Part shown: positions 8,405 through 15,970 of the stretch, in pieces
How positions within the stretch are numbered: position 1 is the stretch's first letter
How the letters are laid out: each line of letters opens with the position of its first letter
Source of the DNA: an uncultured Pelagibacteraceae bacterium
GTDB lineage: Bacteria > Pseudomonadota > Alphaproteobacteria > Pelagibacterales > Pelagibacteraceae
Assembly: GCA_902569975.1 (NCBI GenBank)
Contig: CACFWD010000006.1
Coordinates: 1 to 52,958, forward strand
DNA: 52,958 bases
Direction of reading: 5' to 3'
Translations under genes and position numbers: made by a program
Notes under the pieces: model-generated
Seen by the model: only the letters and a program-made list of their open reading frames with translations
Told to the model about the DNA's origin: nothing
The model's database searches: none

Positions 8405-9712
8405 TTACTTATAATTAAATTTACTCTCTAATTTATTTGTTATTCTTGAGATATGATCTGAAAATATAAAATTTGAACTAATTTTTTGATAACTTTCATC
8501 TCCAATAATCTTTGCATAAGTGAGCCAATTATTAATTATTAACACCTCACTTAATGTTATATCATTTATGCTTCGTGAAAATTTTTTTTTACCTCTTTGA
8601 CTACCGTTAGCTATTTCAATATCGATTAATTTTTCTTTTTTATTCCATTCTTCATCGTAAACAATTTCATTTATTTTTTTTACATCTTTATAACCTGGAA
8701 AGGAAAAATCAAATTCTGTACATCCTCTTTTGATATCTAGTTTAAAGTTTTTAAGAAACTTTTTCAAATATACATTGGTTAATTCCGAAACGATTTTTGC
8801 TTCATCGACAGAAGAACAGTAAATTAAAGCTTTATAGTTACCATTTACACTTTCTCTAAGTTCAATAAAACATTTTCTTATATTATCATTTGGTAATTTT
8901 AAGTGTTTAAATATAAAAAATATCTTTATTAATTGAGAAACTTCCTTTAATTCAATTTGAACTTTAAAACAACCAAAACAATATTTTGGAATAATATTGT
9001 GTTTATTAAATACTTTTTTATGCCTGTCACAATTTAAATTTTCTCCATTTCTTTTATGAATTTGAGTTTCCAGAAAAATAGTTTTTTTTAAATTTATTTT
9101 TATTATTTCATTACATTCTTTAATAAACTTACTCACATTAGGAGTGTTTATATCTTTAAATGAATGAATATTAGGATAAACCCTTTGAATTTTATTGTTA
9201 GCTTTAATTATTGAATTATCTTCAGATTGATCTGTTTTATAAAAGTTTAGTAATCGAATTAAATTGTTTTGAGCATTAAGATGTTCAGGATTGCATTTTA
9301 AAGCTTTAGTATAATTTTGAATTGCAATAGAATATTCTCCAAAATCATCATATTGTGTTGCAAGATTATTATATGCGCTTGCATAATCTTTTTTAAGTTC
9401 AATGGCTTTTTTATAATTTTCTATTGCCTTGTCTCTCTCTCCTAGATGACTATAAGTAACTCCAAGGTTGTTGTAAGCTTCGATAAATTTATTGTCTTGT
9501 TTTAAAGTTTTTTTAAAAGCTAAAAGTGCATTTTGCCAATTTTCTAAACTCAAATTTATTATACCATTAAAATTCAATAAAAAAGTGTTATCTCGATAAA
9601 TTTCAAGTAATTTGTCACTTAAATTTAATGCAGACTTAAAATCTTTTGATTTAAAAAGATAAATTAATTTATCTATATTTGTCTTTTGAGAGGTTTCAAC
9701 TTTACTATTCAT
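8405..9712 (-). CDS. TPR protein with an unrecognised Cys/His-bearing C-terminal domain
   Basis: 435 residues, no signal peptide or membrane segment seen, so probably cytoplasmic. Residues about 10-160 hold four TPR units, the clearest being FIEAYNNLGVTYSHLGERDK and the following YASAYNNLATQYDDFGEY. The rest (about 185-435) is not recognised. It contains CDRHKKVF and PKYCFGCFKVQIEL, giving a C-x2-H and a C-x2-C that could bind a metal, then an alternating alpha/beta-looking stretch with CFIELRESVNGNYKALIYCS. The gene is opposite to its neighbours and bounded by a direct repeat duplicating its neighbours' junction, so it looks like a late insertion. Protein-protein binding via the TPRs is likely; further function cannot be assigned. 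Confidence 0.8.
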   Translation of the reverse strand: MNSKVETSQKTNIDKLIYLFKSKDFKSALNLSDKLLEIYRDNTFLLNFNGIINLSLENWQNALLAFKKTLKQDNKFIEAYNNLGVTYSHLGERDKAIENYKKAIELKKDYASAYNNLATQYDDFGEYSIAIQNYTKALKCNPEHLNAQNNLIRLLNFYKTDQSEDNSIIKANNKIQRVYPNIHSFKDINTPNVSKFIKECNEIIKINLKKTIFLETQIHKRNGENLNCDRHKKVFNKHNIIPKYCFGCFKVQIELKEVSQLIKIFFIFKHLKLPNDNIRKCFIELRESVNGNYKALIYCSSVDEAKIVSELTNVYLKKFLKNFKLDIKRGCTEFDFSFPGYKDVKKINEIVYDEEWNKKEKLIDIEIANGSQRGKKKFSRSINDITLSEVLIINNWLTYAKIIGDESYQKISSNFIFSDHISRITNKLESKFNYK

Positions 9713-9902
9713 TTAGTCTATTTTTTTTAATGAAAAGTATTATGAATTAATAAAATTAATGACCATCGTTGATTGCGAATAGGCGATATGTCGTTTAAGC
9801 CTGCGTTATTGTAACTTAAAAGATTAAATTTATTTATTAAACAGATTTAACTTGGGTTTTGTTTTTAATATTTGATATAATTTATAAGATCATTGAACTT
9901 TT

Positions 9903-9965
9903 CATCAATCATGTACTAAGTTATTATAGATAATGATTAAAAAAAATCCAAATCTAACAGCAGAA
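9903..9965. repeat. Right copy of the 62/63-bp direct repeat
   Basis: Starts with a second copy of the last codons of the deacetylase-like gene (up to its TAG at 9929-9931) and runs into the true start of msrB at 9933. Similarity to the left copy (8337-8398) stops at 9965 inside msrB. Weaker similarity may extend a dozen bases leftward (CATT...CTTTT...CATC in both). Together the two copies imply that the deacetylase-like gene and msrB were adjacent before the TPR gene arrived. Confidence 0.95.
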
Positions 9966-10301
9966 CAAAAATTAGTTATGTTTGAGGATGGAACAGAGCC
10001 CCCAGGTACAAGTGAGCTAAATAATGAAAAGCGCGAAGGAAGTTATCATTGTGCAAATTGTGGAATAAAATTATTTGACTCTGAAACAAAATATGAAAGT
10101 GGATCAGGTTGGCCCTCATTCTTTCAATCACTTCCTGAAGTTTTTGAAACAAAAACAGATCATTTATTAGGTTATGCTCGAACGGAGTATCACTGTAAAA
10201 ATTGCAATGCACATCACGGTCATATATTTGATGATGGACCACAGCCCACAGGTAAAAGGTATTGTAATAATGGTGTTTGTTTAACTTTTAAACGAAAATA
10301 A
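9933..10301 (+). CDS. msrB: Peptide-methionine (R)-S-oxide reductase MsrB
   Basis: Repairs methionine-R-sulfoxide in proteins. The 122-residue sequence has the structural zinc site (C40-x2-C43 and C88-x2-C91), the SGSGWPSF motif, HHGHIFDDGPQPTGKRYC with catalytic Cys111, and the NNGVCLTF end (second Cys at 116). Slightly short for the family but complete. The upstream 60 bases are a duplicate of the end of the deacetylase-like gene, so its old promoter or translational coupling may have been separated by the inserted TPR cassette. A convergent glutaredoxin gene begins two bases after the stop, a sensible redox partner. Confidence 0.95.
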   Translation: MIKKNPNLTAEQKLVMFEDGTEPPGTSELNNEKREGSYHCANCGIKLFDSETKYESGSGWPSFFQSLPEVFETKTDHLLGYARTEYHCKNCNAHHGHIFDDGPQPTGKRYCNNGVCLTFKRK

Positions 10302-10303
10302 AT

Positions 10304-10558
10304 CTATTTAAGTAAATCTAAAAGTTTATTCTCTTTTTCTAGGGCTCGGACTTCATCGTAACCACCAATATGTTGATCGTCAAAAAATATTTGCGGTATT
10401 GTTCTTTTTCCGTTCGCTTTTTTAATCATTTCATCCATTGCACCATTTACTGTTGCAATATTGATTTCATTATAGGTGGCATTATTTCTTGTTAACAATC
10501 TTTTTGCCGCTTCACAGTAGTTGCATAAAGGTCCAGTATAAATTGTAATTTTTTTCAT
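10304..10558 (-). CDS. grxC: Glutaredoxin 3 (dithiol)
   Basis: Small thiol-disulfide oxidoreductase using glutathione. 84 residues with the dithiol site C12-N-Y-C15, the cis-proline motif RTIPQIF and the GGYDEVRALE segment that contacts glutathione. Length and motifs are typical of GrxC. Converges on msrB with a two-base gap and lies three bases after a DUF2805-type gene on the same strand. Glutathione would come from GshA/GshB, encoded near the right end of this window. Confidence 0.95.
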   Translation of the reverse strand: MKKITIYTGPLCNYCEAAKRLLTRNNATYNEINIATVNGAMDEMIKKANGKRTIPQIFFDDQHIGGYDEVRALEKENKLLDLLK

Positions 10559-10561
10559 TGG

Positions 10562-10858
10562 TTATAGATAATCACTTTTTTTAATTTTACTAGTAATTTT
10601 TTTTCTTGAATATTCAAATTTTTTTCTATGCTTTATACTTTTTTGACTTACTCTTTTTCGCCATAATCTAAATGATGATGGTCTAAGCGATCTCCTCATT
10701 ATTTTAATAACATCAGATTCTGTATTACCAGTTCTTTTTTCAATTTCTTCAAATGTAATACGGTCAGCCCAGGCAGCCCAAATAACCCAATCTGGATCAT
10801 TAATTTTTGGCTCTGGATTTTTGACTTTTGTTATTGGCCTGTGACCTTTTTTTTTCAT
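10562..10858 (-). CDS. DUF2805/TIGR03643-family protein
   Basis: 98-residue basic protein of unknown function. The core DPDWVIWAAWADRITFEEIE, followed by a KRTGNTESDVIKIMRR helix and SFRLWRKRV, matches my memory of the small TIGR03643/DUF2805 family, whose helix-turn-helix-like look suggests nucleic-acid binding. Both ends are Lys/Arg-rich. A ribosome site (AAAGGA) sits just before the start. Probably cotranscribed with grxC. A 13-codon reading frame inside a hairpin lies upstream on the same strand (10899-10940). Confidence 0.75.
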   Translation of the reverse strand: MKKKGHRPITKVKNPEPKINDPDWVIWAAWADRITFEEIEKRTGNTESDVIKIMRRSLRPSSFRLWRKRVSQKSIKHRKKFEYSRKKITSKIKKSDYL

Positions 10859-10898
10859 AAATCCTTTATATTTGAAAAAAATAAATAATGCATTTATT

Positions 10899-10940
10899 TT
10901 AAGATCTGCTATATTGATCTAGATAGTCCTTCTTAGCCAT
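10899..10940 (-). CDS. Possible 13-residue leader peptide
   Basis: A reading frame of 13 codons (MAKKDYLDQYSRS) upstream of the DUF2805-type gene. It is preceded by GGGAG six bases before the ATG, a stronger ribosome site than most genes here have. Its first eight or so codons overlap the right arm and loop of the hairpin at 10922-10969. It may be a leader peptide, or the GGGAG may belong to a structured RNA element. Short frames occur by chance, so confidence is low. Confidence 0.3.
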   Translation of the reverse strand: MAKKDYLDQYSRS

Positions 10941-10969
10941 CTTTAGCTCCCGGTTTTTAAGGACTATCT
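10922..10969. other. Long hairpin element between the DUF2805 gene and the LysE relic
   Basis: A perfect 10-bp stem (GATAGTCCTT at 10922-10931 with AAGGACTATC at 10960-10969) encloses a 28-base loop. On the + strand the stem is followed by TTTTCTTTT and then, ten bases on, by the start of the decayed LysE gene, as expected of an attenuator or leader terminator. On the - strand the loop holds GGGAG and an ATG. It is G+C-richer than its surroundings and far from random in this AT-rich spacer. I do not recognise it as a known riboswitch. Confidence 0.5.
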
Positions 10970-10979
10970 TTTCTTTTAA

Positions 10980-11588
10980 ATGCTCTCCTTTGGATTTTAT
11001 CTTTTTTTAACAGATCATTTTTTTTCTATTTATCACTCCTGAAACAAAAAATAGTGATTTTTTTTATTGATTAAATTATGGTTAACAAAAATGTATTTGG
11101 ATAGCATTAGGAGATATTATGCCAAATGTTATATTTAACTATAGTAATATTTGTTTTGGGTAATTTTTTTTTTAGAAAATACAAATATTTAAAATATTTT
11201 AAATGGATAGGAGTAGTTTACTTACTTTATTTAGCATATGATATTTATATATCTGCACCTAAAGAATTCAGTTCAAAAATTTTATCCTCAAGAAGTTATG
11301 TTTTATTTTTTTAAGATAGTATTATAGTTGCAGGGACTAGTCCAAAAGCATGGTTGTTTTTCCTTTAATTTTTCAACAATTCATTGATTTTAACTAAAAT
11401 TATGTTGTCCAATTCATAATTTTGATAACAACTTACATTGTTTTAGACTTTTTATCATTGGTTGTTTATGCATTACTTGCTCGAAAATTAATTAATTGGA
11501 TTAATACAAACCCTACAGTAATTAATAGAATTTCTGCAGCTGCAATAATTTTCATATCAATGATAATTATTTTTACACATTGGTATTA
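10980..11588 (+). pseudogene. Decayed LysE/RhtB-family amino-acid exporter
   Basis: Three-frame reading recovers a whole LysE-type exporter in pieces over 203 codons, the family's usual length. ATG at 10980 gives MLSFGFYLFLTDHFF; a shift in a T-run leads to LFITPE (family motif ITPGP); then IALGDIMP (family GxALGD) in the same frame with in-frame stops; a second frame (11126-11314) gives YLKYFKWIGVVYLLYLAYD (family LKxxGxxYLLYLG); another gives AGTSPKAWLFFL (family NPKAWLFF); the last gives FQQFIDF then YALLARKLINW and a final transmembrane helix ending at 11588. At least four frame changes and several stops are needed. The 62-residue frame at 11126-11314 is only a fragment. Confidence 0.85.
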
Positions 11589-11934
11589 AATTAATTGTTT
11601 CTCTGGCCTTGATAAGCAAATTATCTAAGATTTTTATTAGATTCTGTAATTTTTGAATTTTTTGTCTTTAAGAATAGAATCTTAAAAAAAAATAATTTTT
11701 TACCCTCTTTTAAACTCTGTTGAATTCATCATTGTTTTTATAGAAAATTACTACTTTTAATTGAGCTTACCAAACATTTAAAAAAATCAATAAAATCAAC
11801 AATTTTATTGTTGTAAATTTACAACATTTTATTTTTTTTAATCTTTTTTCTTAGGATAGGTTGAGCTAACTTATCAATGTGTGCTAATTAAGCGTATTAA
11901 ATTAATTTAATTAAATAAAATAAAGGACAAGAAA
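11589..11934 (+). promoter_or_regulatory. Upstream region of the outer-membrane protein gene
   Basis: 346 bases with no credible gene. It is extremely AT-rich, with runs of A and T, overlapping inverted repeats at 11797-11826, and an AAAGGA ribosome site just before the ATG at 11935. The promoter must lie here, but several AT-rich boxes compete and I cannot choose one. Confidence 0.5.
11797..11826. promoter_or_regulatory. Overlapping inverted repeats, possible operator or RNA switch
   Basis: Two overlapping symmetric elements. CAACAAT-TTT-ATTGTTG (11797-11813) is a 7-bp stem with a 3-base loop; TGTTGTAAATTTACAACA (11809-11826) is a perfect 18-bp palindrome. They share bases 11809-11813, so as RNA they would exclude each other, and as DNA they could be two half-overlapping protein sites. 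They lie about 110 bp upstream of the outer-membrane protein gene. Confidence 0.4.
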
Positions 11935-12603
11935 ATGAAAAAATTACTATTAACTTTAGTATTTTCTGTATTCTACGTTTCGTCTGCCTCTGCAGAGATG
12001 GGCTTAAACGTAGGTGTGTCAGGGCAAGCGGGTATATTTACAGCTTCTGCAACTGAATTTACTGGGTCAACAGCAAAAGGTAATGGTTCTGAACACGGTG
12101 AAGCAGCCTGGGGATCAGTATTTGTCGAGGGAACAATTAACGATAAATTCTTAATAGGTGTTGATTATGTACCTACAGCTCTTGAAACAGAAACTGCTGA
12201 AACTGCTAAATCAAATCTTGGTGCAGGTGGTGCTAAAAACACAACACAAACAACCACAACCAACAAAATCCAAGTAGATTTTGAAGATTTAACAACAGTT
12301 TATGTTGGCTTCATGGTAAACGAAAACGTGTATATTAAAGGTGGTGCGGTGCACGTTGAATTTATAACAAATGAAGATTTAGGAACAGGAGCATCTTACG
12401 GTAACGATAGTTTAGATGGTGAAATGTTTGGTGTTGGTTACCACAACACTTTAGACAATGGAGCGTTCATCAGATTTGAAGGAACTTACATGTCTTTCAA
12501 TGCTAAAACTATGAGTGCAACTGGAACTGATGCAGACAACAAAATTGATCTAAGTGCTTTAGATGGTATTACAGGTAAAGTATCATTTGGAAAATCATTC
12601 TAA
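11935..12603 (+). CDS. Outer-membrane beta-barrel protein (porin-like)
   Basis: 222 residues with a clear signal peptide (MKKLLLTLVFSVFYVSSASA, cleavage after residue 20). The mature part is rich in Gly, Thr and Asn with alternating amphipathic strands, aromatic girdle residues (VYVGFMV, FIRFEGTYMSF) and ends in a phenylalanine (KSF), the usual signal for beta-barrel assembly. Codon use is noticeably more G+C-rich than in its neighbours, and it has a strong ribosome site, long upstream region and strong terminator, all suggesting high expression. I do not recognise a specific family; about 8 strands are likely. Nutrient passage or a structural role are both possible. Confidence 0.75.
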   Translation: MKKLLLTLVFSVFYVSSASAEMGLNVGVSGQAGIFTASATEFTGSTAKGNGSEHGEAAWGSVFVEGTINDKFLIGVDYVPTALETETAETAKSNLGAGGAKNTTQTTTTNKIQVDFEDLTTVYVGFMVNENVYIKGGAVHVEFITNEDLGTGASYGNDSLDGEMFGVGYHNTLDNGAFIRFEGTYMSFNAKTMSATGTDADNKIDLSALDGITGKVSFGKSF

Positions 12604-12627
12604 TTAAAAGTTCAATTTGAAAAATTT

Positions 12628-12656
12628 AAAAGCCCCCATTTGGGGGCTTTTTTTTT
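12628..12656 (+). terminator. Rho-independent terminator of the outer-membrane protein gene
   Basis: The stem AGCCCCC / GGGGGCT around ATTT is followed by a run of nine T. This is the strongest intrinsic terminator in the window and lies 25 bases after the stop of the beta-barrel gene, in keeping with a single-gene, highly expressed transcript. Confidence 0.93.
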
Positions 12657-12692
12657 ACCTCAAGATTAAGTTTTTTTGATAAAGTGATTGCT

Positions 12693-13460
12693 ATGAATTT
12701 AGGATTTATTGGAAGTGGAAAAATAACATCTTCAGTAATTGCTGGTATATCAAAGTCATCTATCAAATATAATAAGATATTTATTTCTAGCAGAAATGAA
12801 AAAACCTCTAAAGAAATAAAAAAAAGATACAGAAGAATTATTATTGAAAAAAATAATCAGTCAATATTAAATAAATGTAATTGGGTTTTTTTAGCTGTTA
12901 CACCTAATATAGGCCAAAAAATAATTAAAAATTTAAAATTTAGGTCTAATCATACAATTGTAAGCTTTATCTCATCAATAACGATTCCTGAATTAAATAA
13001 AATGATTAAAGTTAAAGCAAATATAGTAAGAGCCATACCATTACCTCCAATTTCTTTAAAAAAAGGACCTGTACCAATTTGTCCTCCAAATAAAAAGGTA
13101 AAAAATTTTTTTGATAAAATTGGTTCTACTGTCGAGATTAAAAATGAAAAACTTTCTATAAATTTTTGGTCCACATCCGGAATGATGGCATCTTATTATG
13201 AATTATTGAAAGTTATGAGTGGATGGTTAGTTAAAAGAGGCATTAAAAGATCAGATGCTCAAAAATATATTACTACTTTATTTTTAGCTTTATCTGAAGA
13301 TGCAGTAGTAAATTCAAAAAAAGAGTTAAAATATTTAGTAAAAGAGTCACAAACACCCAAAGGATTAAATGAGCAAGGTTTAAAAGAAATGAGCAAAAAA
13401 GGTGTTTATAAATCTTTAATAAATACTTTAAATAGTATTCATAAAAGACTAAGTAAATAA
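12693..13460 (+). CDS. Pyrroline-5-carboxylate reductase-like NAD(P) oxidoreductase
   Basis: ProC-fold protein of 255 residues. The N-terminal dinucleotide motif MNLGFIGSGKITSSVIAG starts directly at the ATG at 12693, which is preferred over an in-frame GTG nine bases upstream because ProC proteins start just before this motif. The RAIPLPPISLKKGP segment replaces the usual RxMPNTP, and the C-terminal half has the helical dimer region with an ESQTPKGLNEQG stretch (ProC usually TSPGGTT), so it is divergent. True ProC makes proline; this relative may reduce another imine. Gene order puts it three bases before livG, so it may be cotranscribed with the importer. Confidence 0.75.
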   Translation: MNLGFIGSGKITSSVIAGISKSSIKYNKIFISSRNEKTSKEIKKRYRRIIIEKNNQSILNKCNWVFLAVTPNIGQKIIKNLKFRSNHTIVSFISSITIPELNKMIKVKANIVRAIPLPPISLKKGPVPICPPNKKVKNFFDKIGSTVEIKNEKLSINFWSTSGMMASYYELLKVMSGWLVKRGIKRSDAQKYITTLFLALSEDAVVNSKKELKYLVKESQTPKGLNEQGLKEMSKKGVYKSLINTLNSIHKRLSK

Positions 13461-13463
13461 TTA

Positions 13464-14249
13464 ATGTCTGAAAATATTTTAGAGATAAATAATTTATCAA
13501 AATATTTTGGAGGATTAGCAGCAGTTTCAAATTGTACACTAAAAGTAAAAAAAGGGACTATCACAGGTATTATTGGCCCTAATGGATCTGGCAAAACTAC
13601 TCTATTTAATCTTATTGCTGGTAACTTAAAATCTTCTGCTGGTAGTGTTATGTTTAATAAAGAAAATATTACTGATGTTCCATCCTATGAACTATTTTCT
13701 AGGGGATTGCTTAGAACTTTTCAAATTGCTCATGAATTTACAAATTTATCTGTTTTAGAAAACTTAATGATGGTTCCAGGAAATCAATCTGGAGAAAAAC
13801 TAATGAATGCTTTGTTAAAACCTTCATTAATTGCAAAAGAAGAAAGTCAGATTAAAGAAAAGGCTATGGAGGTTGTTAATTTTCTTAATCTTAGTCATTT
13901 AAAAAATGAATTAGCAGGAAATTTATCTGGTGGGCAAAAAAAACTATTAGAACTTGGTCGAACAATGATGGTTGATGCAAAATTAGTTTTGTTAGATGAG
14001 GTAGGGGCAGGTGTAAATAGAACTTTACTAAAAGATCTAGGAACAGCTATTCAAAAGCTCAATAAAGAAAAAGGATACACTTTTTGTATGATTGAACATG
14101 ATATGGATTTTATAGGAAGATTATGTGATCCAGTGATTGTAATGGCAGAAGGTTCAGTTCTTTTCGAAGGTTCAGTTGAGAATGCAAAAAAAGATGAAAA
14201 AGTTATTGAAAGTTATTTAGGTAGAGGTTCAAAATTAAAGGATAATTAA
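13464..14249 (+). CDS. livG: Branched-chain amino-acid-type ABC transporter ATPase LivG
   Basis: Cytoplasmic ATPase of a HAAT-family importer. 261 residues with Walker A GPNGSGKTT, the LivG-specific FQIAHEFTNLSVLENLMM region, signature LSGGQKKLLELGR, Walker B LVLLDEVGAGV and the H-loop MIEHDMDFI. The C-terminal tail is typical of LivG. Followed one base later by livF. Substrate is not certain: in SAR11-like bacteria this family takes up a range of amino acids, amides or urea. Confidence 0.93.
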   Translation: MSENILEINNLSKYFGGLAAVSNCTLKVKKGTITGIIGPNGSGKTTLFNLIAGNLKSSAGSVMFNKENITDVPSYELFSRGLLRTFQIAHEFTNLSVLENLMMVPGNQSGEKLMNALLKPSLIAKEESQIKEKAMEVVNFLNLSHLKNELAGNLSGGQKKLLELGRTMMVDAKLVLLDEVGAGVNRTLLKDLGTAIQKLNKEKGYTFCMIEHDMDFIGRLCDPVIVMAEGSVLFEGSVENAKKDEKVIESYLGRGSKLKDN

Positions 14250-14250
14250 G

Positions 14251-14958
14251 ATGGCATTTTTTGAGGGCAATAACATGACTGGTGGATATGGTAATGGACC
14301 AGATATAATTAATTCTTGTTCTGTAAATGTTGAAAGAGGAGAAATAGTATCGATCCTTGGACCTAATGGAGCTGGAAAATCTACAGCGATGAGAGCGATG
14401 TTAGGTTTGTTAAATCTAAAATCTGGCTCCGTAATTATTGATGGTAAAGACATTTCAAAACTCTCTCCGCAAGACAGAGTTAAAGAAGGAATTTCATTTG
14501 TACCTCAAACCAAAAATGTTTTTGCAGGTATGACGGTGGAAGAAAATTTAGAGATGGGCGCTTTTTTAATTAACACTGAATTTAAAAAGACAATTGATGA
14601 AATTTTTGATTTATTTCCTATTCTAAAAGAAAAAAAAAATCAATTAGTTGGTGAATTATCTGGAGGACAAAGACAACAAGTTGCATTAGGCAGAGCACTC
14701 ATGATTAAGCCTTCTGTATTAATGTTGGACGAACCAACTGCAGGTGTATCACCCATTGTGATGGATGAACTATTTGATCATATTATAAAAGTAAAAAAAA
14801 CTAATGTAGCAATTTTAATGGTTGAGCAAAATGCAAAACAAGCATTAAATATTTCTGATAGAGGATATGTTTTAGTAACGGGCGAGAACCGGCATTCAGG
14901 TACTGGGAAAGAATTACTAGATGATCCAAGAGTAAGAAGCTCTTTTCTAGGTGGTTAA
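14251..14958 (+). CDS. livF: Branched-chain amino-acid-type ABC transporter ATPase LivF
   Basis: Second ATPase of the importer, 235 residues. Walker A GPNGAGKST, Q-loop VPQTKNVFAGMTVEENL, signature LSGGQRQQVALGRAL, Walker B VLMLDEPTAGV and H-loop MVEQNAKQAL are all intact. Sits between livG and livH. Its stop overlaps a possible GTG start of livH, but the AGGTGG at its 3' end serves as the livH ribosome site. Confidence 0.93.
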   Translation: MAFFEGNNMTGGYGNGPDIINSCSVNVERGEIVSILGPNGAGKSTAMRAMLGLLNLKSGSVIIDGKDISKLSPQDRVKEGISFVPQTKNVFAGMTVEENLEMGAFLINTEFKKTIDEIFDLFPILKEKKNQLVGELSGGQRQQVALGRALMIKPSVLMLDEPTAGVSPIVMDELFDHIIKVKKTNVAILMVEQNAKQALNISDRGYVLVTGENRHSGTGKELLDDPRVRSSFLGG

Positions 14959-14959
14959 T

Positions 14960-15970
14960 ATGGACTTTGTAAACGCAATTATACTTTTATTAAACTACAT
15001 TTTTGTTCCAGCTTTAGCATATGGATCTCAATTAGCACTTGGTGCAATTTTTGTAACTTTAATCTATGGAATTTTACGATTTGCAAACTTTGCTACAGGA
15101 GACATGATGTCCTTTGGAACAATGTTTGTAATCCTATTCACTTGGTATTTTCAGTCTGTTGGAATTGGTCTTGGAGTTTTTCCCACAGCTCTTTTAGCAA
15201 TTCCTTTTGCTGTTATTTTTATGGTTGGTTACATGTTAATAATAGATAAATTTGTCTTTAAATATTACCGAATAAAAAAAAGTCCCCCTGTACAATTAGC
15301 AATGGTAAGTATTGGAGTAATGTTTGTTACTCAAGCATTGGTTCGTATAATTATTGGCCCCTCTGATAGAAGATTTTTTGATGGAGAAAAATTTTTGATT
15401 AAAGCTGGAGAATTTAAAGAAATGACAGGATTAAACGAGGGTCTTGCTATTAAATCTACTCAAGTTATTACAATTATTATTACATTGATTTTAGTCTCAA
15501 CTCTGTTTTGGTTTTTAAATAAAACTAAGACAGGAAAAAGTATGAGAGCGTACTCTGATAATGAAGATTTAGCATTGTTATCAGGTATTGATCCAAAAAA
15601 AATTGTTATGATAACTTGGATTATAGCAGGTATACTTGCTACAATTGGTGGTGCTTTATATGGTTTAGATAAAAGCTTCAAACCATTTACCTACTTTAAT
15701 AATATGCTACCAATATTTGCAGCAGCTATAGTGGGCGGCATTGGTAATCCATTTGGAGCCTTTCTAGGAGGATATGTAATTGCTTTCTCTGAAATATTGT
15801 TAACTTACGCTTATAGAAAATTTTTCATGTATGTTTTGCCTGAAAGTATGGAGCCAGATGGTCTAGTTCAATTACTTTCTACAGATTATAAATTTGCAGT
15901 ATCCTTTTCAATTCTGGTCATTGTATTGCTCTATCGTCCATCAGGCATATTTAAAGGGAAGGTATTGTGA
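14960..15970 (+). CDS. livH: Branched-chain amino-acid-type ABC transporter permease LivH
   Basis: Membrane permease of the Liv-type importer, 336 residues from the ATG at 14960. That ATG is chosen because AGGTGG lies five bases before it; an upstream GTG at 14951 would overlap this site. Eight or so membrane helices, the GILRFANFATGDMMSFG helix typical of LivH near the start, and the EAA-like loop DNEDLALLSGIDPKKIVMITW before a GGIGNPFGAFLGGYVI block. Overlaps livM by 4 bases. Confidence 0.92.
   Translation: MDFVNAIILLLNYIFVPALAYGSQLALGAIFVTLIYGILRFANFATGDMMSFGTMFVILFTWYFQSVGIGLGVFPTALLAIPFAVIFMVGYMLIIDKFVFKYYRIKKSPPVQLAMVSIGVMFVTQALVRIIIGPSDRRFFDGEKFLIKAGEFKEMTGLNEGLAIKSTQVITIIITLILVSTLFWFLNKTKTGKSMRAYSDNEDLALLSGIDPKKIVMITWIIAGILATIGGALYGLDKSFKPFTYFNNMLPIFAAAIVGGIGNPFGAFLGGYVIAFSEILLTYAYRKFFMYVLPESMEPDGLVQLLSTDYKFAVSFSILVIVLLYRPSGIFKGKVL

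Noticed and set aside
9768-9815. GTT...AGGC / GCCT...AAC symmetric sequence as an integron attC site
   Set aside because: The outer bases face the wrong way for attC (GTT outside left, AAC outside right), the middle does not pair, and there is no integrase or cassette array.
10562-10858. Regulatory role of the DUF2805-type protein on the LysE relic
   Set aside because: Only proximity and a basic, helix-rich look support it; no conserved DNA site links them.
11126-11314. A 62-residue reading frame taken as a small membrane gene
   Set aside because: It is one piece of the broken LysE exporter; the pieces before and after it, in other frames, complete the same protein family in order.
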